Shown piece by piece: positions 17,601 to 25,396 of a stretch of DNA of 64,000 bases. The stretch is from the NCBI GenBank assembly GCA_001898465.1, contig MKTX01000001.1, positions 248,001 through 312,000 on the forward strand. Reading direction: 5' to 3'. Position 1 is the first letter of the stretch, and every line of letters starts with the position of its first letter. The DNA is from Sphingobacteriales bacterium 39-19 (lineage in GTDB: Bacteria; Bacteroidota; Bacteroidia; Chitinophagales; Chitinophagaceae). The translations under genes were made by a program, and so were the position numbers. The notes under the pieces were generated by a model. That model was not told the origin of the DNA and did not search any database. It worked only from the letters and a program-made list of their open reading frames with translations.

Positions 17601-18990
17601 ACCTATGGCATTAAGCAATGGAGCCGGGGCCGAAGTGCAAAGGCCACTCGCTACTGTTGTAATAGGCGGTTTATTACTGGCCACATTCTTAACCCTATTT
17701 GTATTGCCTGTATTGTACATGACTTTTGAAACCGGTTTACGTAAAAAAAATAAAGCACCAAAAATGCATACGCCCACATTACTCCTCTTAACAATTTTAT
17801 TTTTTAGTATCCCGCATCATACGAATGCGCAAACACCTATTAGCTTAAAAGCAGCCATTGATACGGCCATAAAAAATAATGCACAGGTAAAGAACGAGCA
17901 GGTAAAGGCACGGTATCAGCAATTGCTTATCCGCAGCGCAGCCACCATACCCCAGGCCACTTTATTTGGTGAAGTCGGGCAAATTAATAGCAGCTATACC
18001 GATACAAAATTTGGCCTTACACAATCTTTCAGTTTTCCAACAGTGTATGCAAAACAAAAAGAACTGCAAACTTTAGAATGGCAATCGAGCCTGCTGGATG
18101 TTTCTGTAAAAGAGCGTATGCTTAAAAAACAAGTTGCTGAAGTTTTTTATAATATGCAATACATAGAACAAAAGAAATTATTGCTTCAATTTAGTGATAG
18201 TTTATATACTGATTTATCTAAGAAAGTAGATTTAAGATTAGCCACAGGGGAAACCCATATTTTAGAAAAGCTTAGTACCGAGAATCAGCTGGATCAAATA
18301 AACCTGCAACGCTCACAACTCCGGGAAGACTCCAGTATCTTACAATTACAATTTCAATTGTTGCTGAACAGTACCCGCCTTTTTACATTCGATCAGAAAG
18401 AAATAAAGGCCACACTCCTATCTCCCCAGGATTCCGTTTTATTAGAAGCCCACCCCCTGATGCAACTGGCAGCGCAACAAAAGCAACTGGCAGAAGCCCG
18501 GGTAGCTTTGGAAAAAAGCAAATTACTACCGGACCTTTCAATTGGCCTGAACAATACCAGTATACAAGGTACGGGAGCAGATAATAAAAACTATACCGCT
18601 TCACACCGGTTTAGCACGGTACAGTTGGGAATTGGCATTCCTATTTTTACAAAGGCCCAAAAATCTAAAATAAGCAGTGCAAAACTGGGTAAGCAAATTG
18701 CTGAAAATAATTTTTATACTGAATTACAAAGCCTGGAATCACATTATCAATCCCTGCTGGTACAATACCAAAAATCGTTACAGGCGGTAGCCTATTTTGA
18801 AACGAAGGCATTAAAAAATGCCGACCTTTTAACAACTACTGCCAACCTTCAATTGAATGCAGGGAACATCAACTATTTAGAATGGGTGCAGGTGGTAAAC
18901 CCCGCCATAAGCATTAAAAATGATTATATAGAAGCAGTAAAAATGCTCAATAACATCACCATCCAATTAAATTATTTACTCCAAAAATAA
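14626..18990 (+). CDS. CusA/CzcA-type heavy-metal RND pump fused to a TolC-like domain
   Basis: Residues 1 to about 1040 are a heavy-metal-efflux RND permease: an N-terminal membrane helix, two large periplasmic porter regions, and the HME motif DFGLIVDGAVIIVEA in the fourth helix carrying the proton-relay Asp. From about residue 1046 the sequence MHTPTLLLLTILFFSIPHH looks like a former signal peptide, and ISLKAAIDTAIKNNAQVKNE starts a TolC-type outer-membrane-factor domain running to 1454. Pump and channel are one continuous frame without a stop, a fusion seen in other Bacteroidota. The adaptor follows 7 bp later. Substrate (copper/silver or zinc/cobalt/cadmium) cannot be fixed from sequence. 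Confidence 0.92.
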   Translation: MLTKIIAFSVQNKLIISLFIFGLIGFGSYELTKLPIDAVPDITNNQVQVITMAPSFGATDIERLITFPIEQANNNISGLKEIRSFSRFGLSLVTIVFDDATDVYWARQQVAERLQQIQSQIPPGIGVPALGPVSTGLGEIYQYVVRPKKGYEGKYDETELRTIQDWIVRRQLLGVYGVAEVSSYGGKLKQYSIEADPNKLLSHNISITDIFNALENNNQNTGGAYIEKGPTALFIRSEGLLGNIEDIQQVAIKNTASGTPLFIRDVAEVKISHAIRYGTMTYNDQGEVAGAVVMMLKGANSNEVIKKVKERIAQIQKTLPEGVIIEPFLDRTKMVNNALHTVETNLMEGALIVVFVLVIFLGNLRAGLLVASVIPLAMLFAVIMMNQFGVSGNLMSLGALDFGLIVDGAVIIVEAVMHRIGHSNHFNKVSFLNQQQMDEEVKFSATKMMKSSVFGQIIILVVYLPIFTLQGIEGKMFKPMAQTVAFALVGAFILSLTYIPMMSALFLSKKIKHKQNLSDRMMAKLEKGYQAALTKVVNFPKTVIASVVGLFLCALLVLQSLGGEFIPALEEGDFAVDTRVLTGSNLHTTVSMTQKAARILKERFPEVEKVVTKIGSGEVPTDPMPMEASDMMVILKPKKEWKSAKSFNELSEKMGQALKEIPGLTAGFQFPVQMRFNELMTGARQDVVCKIYGEDLDSLAAYANKLGSIINTVKGAQNLYIETVSGLPQILINYNRNTIAQYNLDIATINHVINTAFAGQTAGALYEGERHFDIVVRLQGEQKKDIKDIQNMLIPTPMGTQIPLYQLADVQIKDGPNQIQREDAKRRIIVGFNVRGRDVQSIVNELQEKVNTKLKFSAGYYITFGGAFENMNAAKKRLLIAVPVSLLLIFIFLYFAFKSIRQGLLIYSAIPLSAIGGIFLLAARGLPFSISAGVGFIALFGVAVLNGIVLIAEFNRLKMEGLTDVKRIVLMGTKVRLRPVLMTAFVASLGFLPMALSNGAGAEVQRPLATVVIGGLLLATFLTLFVLPVLYMTFETGLRKKNKAPKMHTPTLLLLTILFFSIPHHTNAQTPISLKAAIDTAIKNNAQVKNEQVKARYQQLLIRSAATIPQATLFGEVGQINSSYTDTKFGLTQSFSFPTVYAKQKELQTLEWQSSLLDVSVKERMLKKQVAEVFYNMQYIEQKKLLLQFSDSLYTDLSKKVDLRLATGETHILEKLSTENQLDQINLQRSQLREDSSILQLQFQLLLNSTRLFTFDQKEIKATLLSPQDSVLLEAHPLMQLAAQQKQLAEARVALEKSKLLPDLSIGLNNTSIQGTGADNKNYTASHRFSTVQLGIGIPIFTKAQKSKISSAKLGKQIAENNFYTELQSLESHYQSLLVQYQKSLQAVAYFETKALKNADLLTTTANLQLNAGNINYLEWVQVVNPAISIKNDYIEAVKMLNNITIQLNYLLQK

Positions 18991-18997
18991 AATATTT

Positions 18998-20128
18998 ATG
19001 AAACATATATTCATCCTTCTCCTCGTGTTATCAGTATCCTGTGGCAGAAAAACCGAGGAGGTAAATACCAATACTCTTCCTAATGATCCAAATGTAGTAA
19101 CGCTTACTGATGCACAAATAAAAAATGCTGAAATAAGTATTGGAAAATTAGAACAAAAAGACATGTCTTCTATCATAAAAGTAAATGGAAAAATTGATGT
19201 ACCCCCTCAAAACATGGTATCTATCAGTGTGCCCCTGGGCGGTTATTTAAAATCTACCAGACTTTTACCAGGCATGCATGTCAGTAAAGGGGAAGTAATC
19301 GCCATTATTGAAGACCAGCAATACATCCAGCTACAACAAGATTATCTTACTGCAAAAGCCAGGCTTAGCTATCTTAAAAATGAATATGAGCGCCAAAAAC
19401 TATTAAGTACAAACCAGGCGGGCAGTGATAAAGTGTACCAACTTGCCCATGCAGATTACAAGGCTCATTTGGTATTACTCACGTCCCTCACAGAAAAATT
19501 AAAATTAGCAGGAATAAATATAAATAAGCTCAGCGAAAACCATATCTTAAGAAGTGTAAATATATATTCACCCATAAATGGTTTTGTAACGAAGGTGAAT
19601 GTAAACATTGGCAAGTACGTTTCTCCCACCGAAGTATTATTTGAGTTAGTAAACCCTGACGATATTCATTTAGCATTAACCGTGTATGAAAGAGATTTAA
19701 ATAAACTCAATATCGGGCAAAACCTTATTGCTTTTACCAACAATATGCCCGGGAAAAAATATGCCTGCAAAATTATTTTAATAGGTAAGAATATCTCAAA
19801 TGAAGGCAGCGCTGAGGTGCATTGTCATTTTGAACAATATGATAAAATTCTTATACCCGGCACTTACATGAATGCCGAAATTGCGGTACAGCAAAACAAT
19901 GCATACGTATTACCGGATGATGCAGTTGTTCGGTATGACTCGAAACATTATGTGTATATGAAAAAAAGTAAAAATCAATTTGAAATGAAAGAAGTAATGA
20001 CTGGTGAAAACAAGAATGGTTATACTGAAATTATACTACCCCGGGGATCAAACCTGCTACAAGCTGATATGGTAATAAAGGGAGCTTACTCTTTATTGAT
20101 GATGATGAAAAATAAAGATGAAGAATAG
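18998..20128 (+). CDS. RND efflux periplasmic adaptor (CusB/CzcB-like lipoprotein)
   Basis: The 376-residue membrane-fusion protein has a lipobox (LVLSVSC at Cys15), a lipoyl-like half-motif GGYLKSTRLLPGMHVSKGEV, an alpha-hairpin, and the second half SPINGFVTKVNVNIGKYVS. Barrel domains follow. It should couple the RND pump to its outer-membrane channel. It starts 7 bp after the fused pump gene, so translation is probably coupled. No His-rich metal-binding N-terminus is present. Confidence 0.92.
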   Translation: MKHIFILLLVLSVSCGRKTEEVNTNTLPNDPNVVTLTDAQIKNAEISIGKLEQKDMSSIIKVNGKIDVPPQNMVSISVPLGGYLKSTRLLPGMHVSKGEVIAIIEDQQYIQLQQDYLTAKARLSYLKNEYERQKLLSTNQAGSDKVYQLAHADYKAHLVLLTSLTEKLKLAGININKLSENHILRSVNIYSPINGFVTKVNVNIGKYVSPTEVLFELVNPDDIHLALTVYERDLNKLNIGQNLIAFTNNMPGKKYACKIILIGKNISNEGSAEVHCHFEQYDKILIPGTYMNAEIAVQQNNAYVLPDDAVVRYDSKHYVYMKKSKNQFEMKEVMTGENKNGYTEIILPRGSNLLQADMVIKGAYSLLMMMKNKDEE

Positions 20129-20292
20129 TTGAATGGCAATGAAAGCCAGCCGCTGCCCATTGCGGGAAACCACTTAAAAGAATGGATTCAGCAAGTCTTT
20201 TGGCACGTTTGTGAATATTCACTATCTTTATTATAAATGTAAAGGATAGCACCGTTACCCTAATGGGATAAAGTTACCGGTTGCCTGGAAAT

Positions 20293-20300
20293 TATTTTTG
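20293..20300 (+). promoter_or_regulatory. -7 promoter element of the TetR gene
   Basis: TATTTTTG fits TAnnTTTG and lies 27 bp before the TetR ATG. The preceding 160 bp contain several short G/C-containing dyads but no clear operator. Confidence 0.45.
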
Positions 20301-20327
20301 AACCCACTCTTTTTTACGTATTAACAA

Positions 20328-20915
20328 ATGGAATTAAAAGAAAGACAATTAGAAATTATAACGGCCGCCGGGGAAATTCTTACAGAACATGGCTTGGCAC
20401 AACTCACCACCAAAAGGCTGGCCTCAAAAATGGGGTTTTCGGAATCGGCTTTATATCGGCACTTCTCCAGTAAAGAAGAAATACTGGTTACCATGTTACG
20501 CTATTTGGCTGCAGATATGGATAAGCGCTTAAGACAGGCTATTCAAAATGCGGAAGACCCCGTTGTACAATTAAAAACGGTTTTGAGCAATCAATTCAGT
20601 TTTTTTAAAAGGAATCCTCATTTTCTGATTGCCATTTTTTCGGAAGGATTAATGGAAGACAGTAAAGTAGTAAATGAATCCATAATCCAAATCATGGATA
20701 TCAAGAAATCTTATCTCGTTAAGGTCGTAAAAAAGGGACAAGCAGATGGCTCATTCACTCCCGGAGTACCTGCAGAAGAACTGGTACACATCATCATGGG
20801 CAGTTTTCGGCTCCTCTTGCTGCAATGGTGGTTTGCCAGTAAATCTTTTGATATCAAACAAAAAGGAGAGAAGCTTATCCATAATCTCCTTACATTAATT
20901 AAATTAAAAAAATGA
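20328..20915 (+). CDS. TetR family transcriptional regulator
   Basis: The 195-residue protein has an N-terminal helix-turn-helix (about residues 8-52: ITAAGEILTEHGLAQLTTKR, then SESALYRHFSSKEEI) with the typical TetR YRHF motif, followed by an all-helical ligand/dimer domain. It is immediately downstream of the metal efflux operon and overlaps the next gene by 4 bp, so it may control the efflux genes or its own small operon. The ligand is unknown. Confidence 0.92.
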   Translation: MELKERQLEIITAAGEILTEHGLAQLTTKRLASKMGFSESALYRHFSSKEEILVTMLRYLAADMDKRLRQAIQNAEDPVVQLKTVLSNQFSFFKRNPHFLIAIFSEGLMEDSKVVNESIIQIMDIKKSYLVKVVKKGQADGSFTPGVPAEELVHIIMGSFRLLLLQWWFASKSFDIKQKGEKLIHNLLTLIKLKK

Positions 20916-21310
20916 TCCGTAAAGCTGTTGCATTCCTCATTTTAATATTCGGGCTCATTACCCTTTTTATGAGTTCCTCTGTAATCCTGGACATGTTTAA
21001 CATACGGGAAAAAGAAGGCCATTATGTACCCTTTGTGGTATGGGCAAATTTTGCATGTAGCCTGCTCTATTTATTGGCGGGCTCTGCCTTAATCAGGTTT
21101 AAAAAAATTTCCAGCTTGTGGCTGTTTTTATCTGTAGTGATACTGGCCATCACATTTATAGCTTTACAAAACTATATTCATAATGGCGGTATTTATGAAA
21201 AGAAAACTGTAACTGCCATGATTTTCAGAATTCTTTTATCCGCTATTTTCACAATCACTTCATACCTATTTTTAAAAAATAAAAGTAAAAACAAAAATGA
21301 AACTATTTAA
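20912..21310 (+). CDS. Small four-helix membrane protein
   Basis: The 132-residue product has four hydrophobic segments (about residues 6-28, 43-62, 69-87 and 104-123). Its ATG overlaps the TetR stop (ATGA type) and its end overlaps the next gene by 14 bp, so all three are co-transcribed. No family is recognised. Co-location with metal efflux and a regulator is the only hint of role. Confidence 0.65.
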   Translation: MIRKAVAFLILIFGLITLFMSSSVILDMFNIREKEGHYVPFVVWANFACSLLYLLAGSALIRFKKISSLWLFLSVVILAITFIALQNYIHNGGIYEKKTVTAMIFRILLSAIFTITSYLFLKNKSKNKNETI

Positions 21311-21767
21311 TTTATTATTTGCAACTACATTCCTGGTTCTGGCATCCTGCAACAACAATAAAAACAAAGCAGCAGTAAATCCCGATCAACCAAAAACAGA
21401 AGTAAAAAAGGAAGCTGCTACCGATACGCATGAGCATGAGGAAGACAAAGGACCCGTTACATTAGACAATGGAAAAAAGTGGAAGGCAAACCCCGAAACT
21501 CTTACCGGCATCAACAAGATGATCCAATTAACCCAGGATGGGCTCGCTAATAAAATGAGCGCCGCTACTTTAAAAGGAAGTTTAGAAACTGAATTTCAAA
21601 CGATTTTTGATAAATGTACCATGACCGGTGAGGCTCATAACCAATTACATCATTTTTTGATCCCGCTGAAAGGCCTGTTAGAAAAAATAAATACAAATGC
21701 TGAAAACACAATTGTATTAACAGAAATGAAAACCTACCTGGATACTTTTAAGAACTATTTTGACTAA
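21297..21767 (+). CDS. His-rich helical periplasmic lipoprotein
   Basis: The 156-residue lipoprotein has a lipobox LVLASC, a low-complexity linker with THEHEE, and a helical domain (about 60-155) containing FDKCTMTGEAHNQLHHFLIP. His and Met residues suggest metal binding, and the context (TetR and metal efflux operon) fits a periplasmic metal-handling or sensing role. That role is inferred. It overlaps the preceding gene and ends the operon. Confidence 0.65.
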   Translation: MKLFNLLFATTFLVLASCNNNKNKAAVNPDQPKTEVKKEAATDTHEHEEDKGPVTLDNGKKWKANPETLTGINKMIQLTQDGLANKMSAATLKGSLETEFQTIFDKCTMTGEAHNQLHHFLIPLKGLLEKINTNAENTIVLTEMKTYLDTFKNYFD

Positions 21768-21878
21768 TGTGCAAACCCGGGAAATGTTTATAATGACATA
21801 AAAGGATTAAAATTTCCCTTTATATAAGCAGGGGCCACTCTCGTGATTCACGGGTATTTATTTTTTGAGCGGCTATAA

Positions 21879-22325
21879 TTATTTTTTCTTGCTGTTCTTT
21901 ATAAACACTTCCCCTGTTTTTATATCATTTTCCAGGTCAAGTATTGTTTTCCGGTCAAATAATTCTAAAAGTTGTGCTTTTATAATTTTATATTCTGCGT
22001 GCATTGGGCAAGGTTTCACTTCAGAGCATTTGTCTAATCCCAATACACATCTATTCAGCACATCATCTTCTCCCATAACTTTAAGTATGGCATGCACCGG
22101 CAGGTTCTTAGCTTTTTCGGTAATATAAAATCCACCATTAGGGCCGGGTACTGAACGAATAATTTTATTATCTTTTCTAAGCGCCTGCAAAATCTTTGCT
22201 GTAAAAGATGGAGGAGAGTCAATGGCGGCTGATATTTCAGCCAGGCCAACTTTATGATCTTCTGAACTCTTTTGAGCAATATAAATGGTGGCTCTTAATG
22301 CATACTCGGTAGATTTAGAAAACAT
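21879..22325 (-). CDS. Rrf2-family regulator with three-Cys cluster motif (NsrR-like)
   Basis: The 148-residue Rrf2 protein has a winged helix (MFSKSTEYALRATIYIAQ, then SVPGPNGGFYI for the wing) and three cysteines at 93, 100 and 106 (NRCVLGLDKC and EVKPCPMH). A C-x6-C-x5-C pattern is that of [Fe-S]-binding members such as NsrR (NO sensing) and IscR. Its place at the distal edge of a denitrification island, on the same strand as nirK, favours NO sensing, though an iron-sulfur or redox signal is possible. It is the only regulator in the island and is 45 bp downstream of queD. Confidence 0.85.
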   Translation of the reverse strand: MFSKSTEYALRATIYIAQKSSEDHKVGLAEISAAIDSPPSFTAKILQALRKDNKIIRSVPGPNGGFYITEKAKNLPVHAILKVMGEDDVLNRCVLGLDKCSEVKPCPMHAEYKIIKAQLLELFDRKTILDLENDIKTGEVFIKNSKKK

Positions 22326-22370
22326 GCTTATAAATTTTACGGGATATAGGGATGGGTATATACATATTGA

Positions 22371-22805
22371 TTACACCTGGCGGGCAATCCATTTTGCGAA
22401 TGAATCCCTGGTTTCATATAGTTTTAATGCTGCCAATTGAATATTTGCAGGCAAAGCCTGTGAAAGTTCTTTTTGTATAAATACCAGGATATTTTCTGCC
22501 GAAGGCTCAATTTCCCATATGATTACATTTTCCAGGTTCATGACCGGGGTATGAGCGGCAATATATTCTTTCGATAATACTAGTTTATGATCCAATAGAG
22601 TAATGACCGATTCATTTACACATTTTTTTAATTCTTTAAAATCTACTACAAAACCGGTTCCCGGTATATAATTATCCCCTTGCTGGTTAGCGCTTACGGT
22701 TACGTGCAACTCATACGAGTGGCCGTGTATATTTTTACAAGCGCCGCTATACCCATGTATGGCATGCGCCATCTCGAAATGAAATATTTTTGTAACCTGT
22801 AGCAT
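22371..22805 (-). CDS. queD: 6-pyruvoyl-tetrahydropterin synthase / QueD family protein
   Basis: The 144-residue protein shows the family zinc ligands (His in FHFEMAHAI and the pair in NIHGHSYELHV) and the catalytic Cys of GACKNIHGH. Members make 6-carboxytetrahydropterin for queuosine (QueD) or process dihydroneopterin triphosphate. No other queuosine gene is nearby. A -7 box at 22837-22844 gives it its own promoter, so its place within the nirK cluster may be incidental or may reflect a pterin need. Confidence 0.85.
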   Translation of the reverse strand: MLQVTKIFHFEMAHAIHGYSGACKNIHGHSYELHVTVSANQQGDNYIPGTGFVVDFKELKKCVNESVITLLDHKLVLSKEYIAAHTPVMNLENVIIWEIEPSAENILVFIQKELSQALPANIQLAALKLYETRDSFAKWIARQV

Positions 22806-22836
22806 AAGTGATTTTACCTTTCTTTGAGTTTAGATG

Positions 22837-22844
22837 CAAATGTA
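22837..22844 (-). promoter_or_regulatory. -7 promoter element of queD
   Basis: CAAATGTA on the plus strand reads TACATTTG on the minus strand, an exact TAnnTTTG match about 32 bp upstream of the queD ATG. No -33 TTTG is seen. Confidence 0.5.
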
Positions 22845-22884
22845 TCAAAAAAAGAGCTGGGGTATGGTGCGGGAGTTCCCCAAT

Positions 22885-23508
22885 TTACTTTTGAGCCATT
22901 AATTTTTTTAGCCTGTTAATGGTTTCAGCATGGTCGGCTTCCAGGCCTTCTTTTTGGTATTGAAAAACGCCTTGCTTATCTAATAAACTTACCAGGTTAC
23001 TATGAGAAAAATCGCCGTTGGCGTCCTTTTCAAATTGTACACCCAACAGTACCGATAAGGTTCTTACGGCTTCTTCATTGCCATGCAGTAAAATCCAGTT
23101 TTTATCCAGGTGCATAAGATCCGCAAATTCTTTAAGCCTGGCTGCCGTATCTCTTGCCGCATCGAAACTCACCAGTACAAAATTCACTTTATCCTTATCT
23201 TCTTTTAAAGTTTTAGCAATATGCTGTATATCGGCGGTTAAGCGGGGGCATGCATAGGTACAATGTGTAAATATCATTCCTATTACGGTAGGTTTGCCCT
23301 GCAACATAGCCAATGTAAAAGGTTTTGCATCCTGGGTTTCAAAACTATCTTTTAGTTGAAAAATACTTTCTTCGGGCAGCGGCTGTTTTACATTTTGGTC
23401 GTTTGTTTCCCGGGCGGATGTTTGTAAATCTTTAGCTGATGATCCGTTATTTTGTGAGCAGGAAACAATGCTTGCTGAAAATAAAATCCCTATTATAATC
23501 TTTTTCAT
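22885..23508 (-). CDS. Sco1/SenC/PrrC-type copper chaperone
   Basis: The 207-residue lipoprotein (lipobox SIVSC, Cys17) has a thioredoxin fold with the copper-binding CxxxC motif THCTYACP (Cys83, Cys87) and the distal ligand His169 in GDFSHSN. Sco proteins deliver copper to, or keep reduced, copper sites of cupredoxin-like enzymes and CuA oxidases. Encoded downstream of nirK and the nirV-like gene, it most plausibly serves NirK maturation. The gene is 22 bp from the nirV-like gene, so it is in the same operon. Confidence 0.9.
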   Translation of the reverse strand: MKKIIIGILFSASIVSCSQNNGSSAKDLQTSARETNDQNVKQPLPEESIFQLKDSFETQDAKPFTLAMLQGKPTVIGMIFTHCTYACPRLTADIQHIAKTLKEDKDKVNFVLVSFDAARDTAARLKEFADLMHLDKNWILLHGNEEAVRTLSVLLGVQFEKDANGDFSHSNLVSLLDKQGVFQYQKEGLEADHAETINRLKKLMAQK

Positions 23509-23530
23509 TTTACTTTTTTTAATCCCGATT

Positions 23531-24322
23531 TCACTTCAAATCTTTTGCACAACGAAAGCCCAGGTTTGCAATGCAATAATTTCCTTTTAAACTTCCCCGG
23601 TAACTGAAACGTAAAAATCCGGCATAGTCTGACCTGTCTTTTACATCTAAAGAACCTGCTGCACAAAATGCTTTTTGTTCATCTTCGGTACTTCCCCGGG
23701 AGTCGCCTTTGCTGATGAAGCTATTAAAATTAAATGTCCATTCCCAAACCAGGCCATGCATATCATATAAGTTATACTGGTTTTTATAGGTTGATTTTAC
23801 ATTGGGCAAAATGGGAGGGTTGGGCTTTCTGTACCATTCTAAAATAAAATCGGTTAATGATTTGTATTTTATATTTTGGGGTTTACCATTACCTGCAAAC
23901 TCCCACTCTGCTACCGTAGGCAATCGCTTTCCTACCCATTTACAATACGCTTGTGCGGCAAACCAGGAAACATTTACCACCGGTGAATTATAAATATTCT
24001 TATGTGCTATACCAATTACCGTATCACTTTGCCAATGGCGCAGGTAATTACTATCGGCAAACAACCTGTTTACTTTTGATCTTCTCCATTGCGGGTTTTG
24101 CTTTATAAACTCCAGGAATTCTGCATTGGTAACGGCAGTTTCATCCATTTTAAATGAGGCAACCCGCAAAGGTTTATTGGCCTTTGTAATAAAAAATGGC
24201 TCATACATACCACCCGGTATAACCGCCATTTTTTTAACAGAAGTAACTGTTTTCTGTTGGGCAAAAATCCCCCCAAAGAAAACAGTTACTATTATTGTGG
24301 TTAATAAGAATTTCATTTTCAA
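23531..24322 (-). CDS. nirV: NirV-like protein with formylglycine-generating-enzyme (SUMF1) fold
   Basis: The 263-residue exported protein (signal peptide [20 protein letters not shown]) has the FGE-sulfatase fold: [70 protein letters not shown] and the C-terminal NLGFRCAKD. NirV is the name for such proteins encoded beside nirK in other denitrifiers, where their role is not settled. It lies 32 bp after nirK on the same strand. True formylglycine-generating activity is unlikely without a nearby sulfatase. Confidence 0.8.
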   Translation of the reverse strand: MKMKFLLTTIIVTVFFGGIFAQQKTVTSVKKMAVIPGGMYEPFFITKANKPLRVASFKMDETAVTNAEFLEFIKQNPQWRRSKVNRLFADSNYLRHWQSDTVIGIAHKNIYNSPVVNVSWFAAQAYCKWVGKRLPTVAEWEFAGNGKPQNIKYKSLTDFILEWYRKPNPPILPNVKSTYKNQYNLYDMHGLVWEWTFNFNSFISKGDSRGSTEDEQKAFCAAGSLDVKDRSDYAGFLRFSYRGSLKGNYCIANLGFRCAKDLK

Positions 24323-24354
24323 AAATCAACTCCTCACTGCTTACTGAAGCAATC

Positions 24355-25383
24355 TTATTTTAATTTATTAAAGATCTCCGGTTTTTTATCGCCGGTTACT
24401 TTTATTTGAGCCAGGGCTCCTTTATGAAATGCACGGAAGATTGAATGATCTACTATATTATATACACCGGGTACATCCATTTTCATTTCTACGATAGAAG
24501 CGCCACCGGCAGGTATTAATGTTGTTTGTACATTATGATTTATTTCCGTTCCTGCTTCCATATACACATTATCGAAAATTTCACCAATAACATGGAATGA
24601 AGAAACTAAATTGGGGCCGCCATTACCTGCAAAGAGCCTTACTTTATCACCCACTTTTGCCGGGAAGGCATTAGCACCTGTAGAAGAACGTACTTTTCCA
24701 TTAAACAAAACATAATCAGGATTTTCTGCAACTGCTTTTTCTTCATCAAAATCCTGTAAGCCGCCGGCATCAAATTTACCTTTGGTATAAAAATCGCCTT
24801 GCATTATGTAGTATTCTTTATCTACTTTTTCTAAGCCTGCTTTAGGTTCTACCAAAATTAAACCATACATACCGTTTGCAATATGCATACCCACCGGCCC
24901 TGTGGCACAATGGTAAACATACAAACCCGGGTTGAGCGCCCTGAATTCAAAAGTAGCAGTTTGGCCGGGTGCTACATTGGTAACTTCGGCACCACCACCT
25001 GGGCCTGATACGGCATGCAGGTCAATATTATGAGACACTTTACTATCTGGCATATTATGCAGAGTAAAATGAACCAGATCGCCTTCTCTTACCCGGATGA
25101 ACTTACCGGGTACTTTACCACCAAAGGTCCAGAAACTATAATCTGTACTGTCTCCAATTTTCATCACTTTTTCAATCACGTCTAAATTAACGATCACTTT
25201 TGTTGCATGAGTACGGGTAATGGGAGGGGGCACATTCGGGGCATCTGTTAATACCGCTACTTCTTCTCCCTGGATAGCTTCTAATGCTTTAGAACCATTT
25301 GTTTCCGGAGCATTTTTGCAAGCTGCGAACAATAAACCCATTGCTACTACAGCCAATGAAAGTTTTAAGATATTCTTTCTCAT
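24355..25383 (-). CDS. nirK: Copper-containing nitrite reductase, class II (AniA-like) lipoprotein
   Basis: NirK reduces nitrite to NO in the periplasm. Both cupredoxin domains and all copper ligands are visible. Type 1 copper: His118 (SHNIDLH), Cys159 and His167 ([11 protein letters not shown]) and Met172. Type 2 copper: His123, His158 and His313 (VDHSIF). Catalytic residues are Asp121 and His264. The short linker [16 protein letters not shown] is the class II pattern shared with Neisseria AniA. A lipobox (LLFAAC, Cys22) predicts a lipoprotein, again AniA-like. At 342 residues it has no C-terminal cytochrome fusion. It lies 13 bp after the porin gene. Confidence 0.97.
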   Translation of the reverse strand: MRKNILKLSLAVVAMGLLFAACKNAPETNGSKALEAIQGEEVAVLTDAPNVPPPITRTHATKVIVNLDVIEKVMKIGDSTDYSFWTFGGKVPGKFIRVREGDLVHFTLHNMPDSKVSHNIDLHAVSGPGGGAEVTNVAPGQTATFEFRALNPGLYVYHCATGPVGMHIANGMYGLILVEPKAGLEKVDKEYYIMQGDFYTKGKFDAGGLQDFDEEKAVAENPDYVLFNGKVRSSTGANAFPAKVGDKVRLFAGNGGPNLVSSFHVIGEIFDNVYMEAGTEINHNVQTTLIPAGGASIVEMKMDVPGVYNIVDHSIFRAFHKGALAQIKVTGDKKPEIFNKLK

Positions 25384-25396
25384 TTTTTATTATTAT

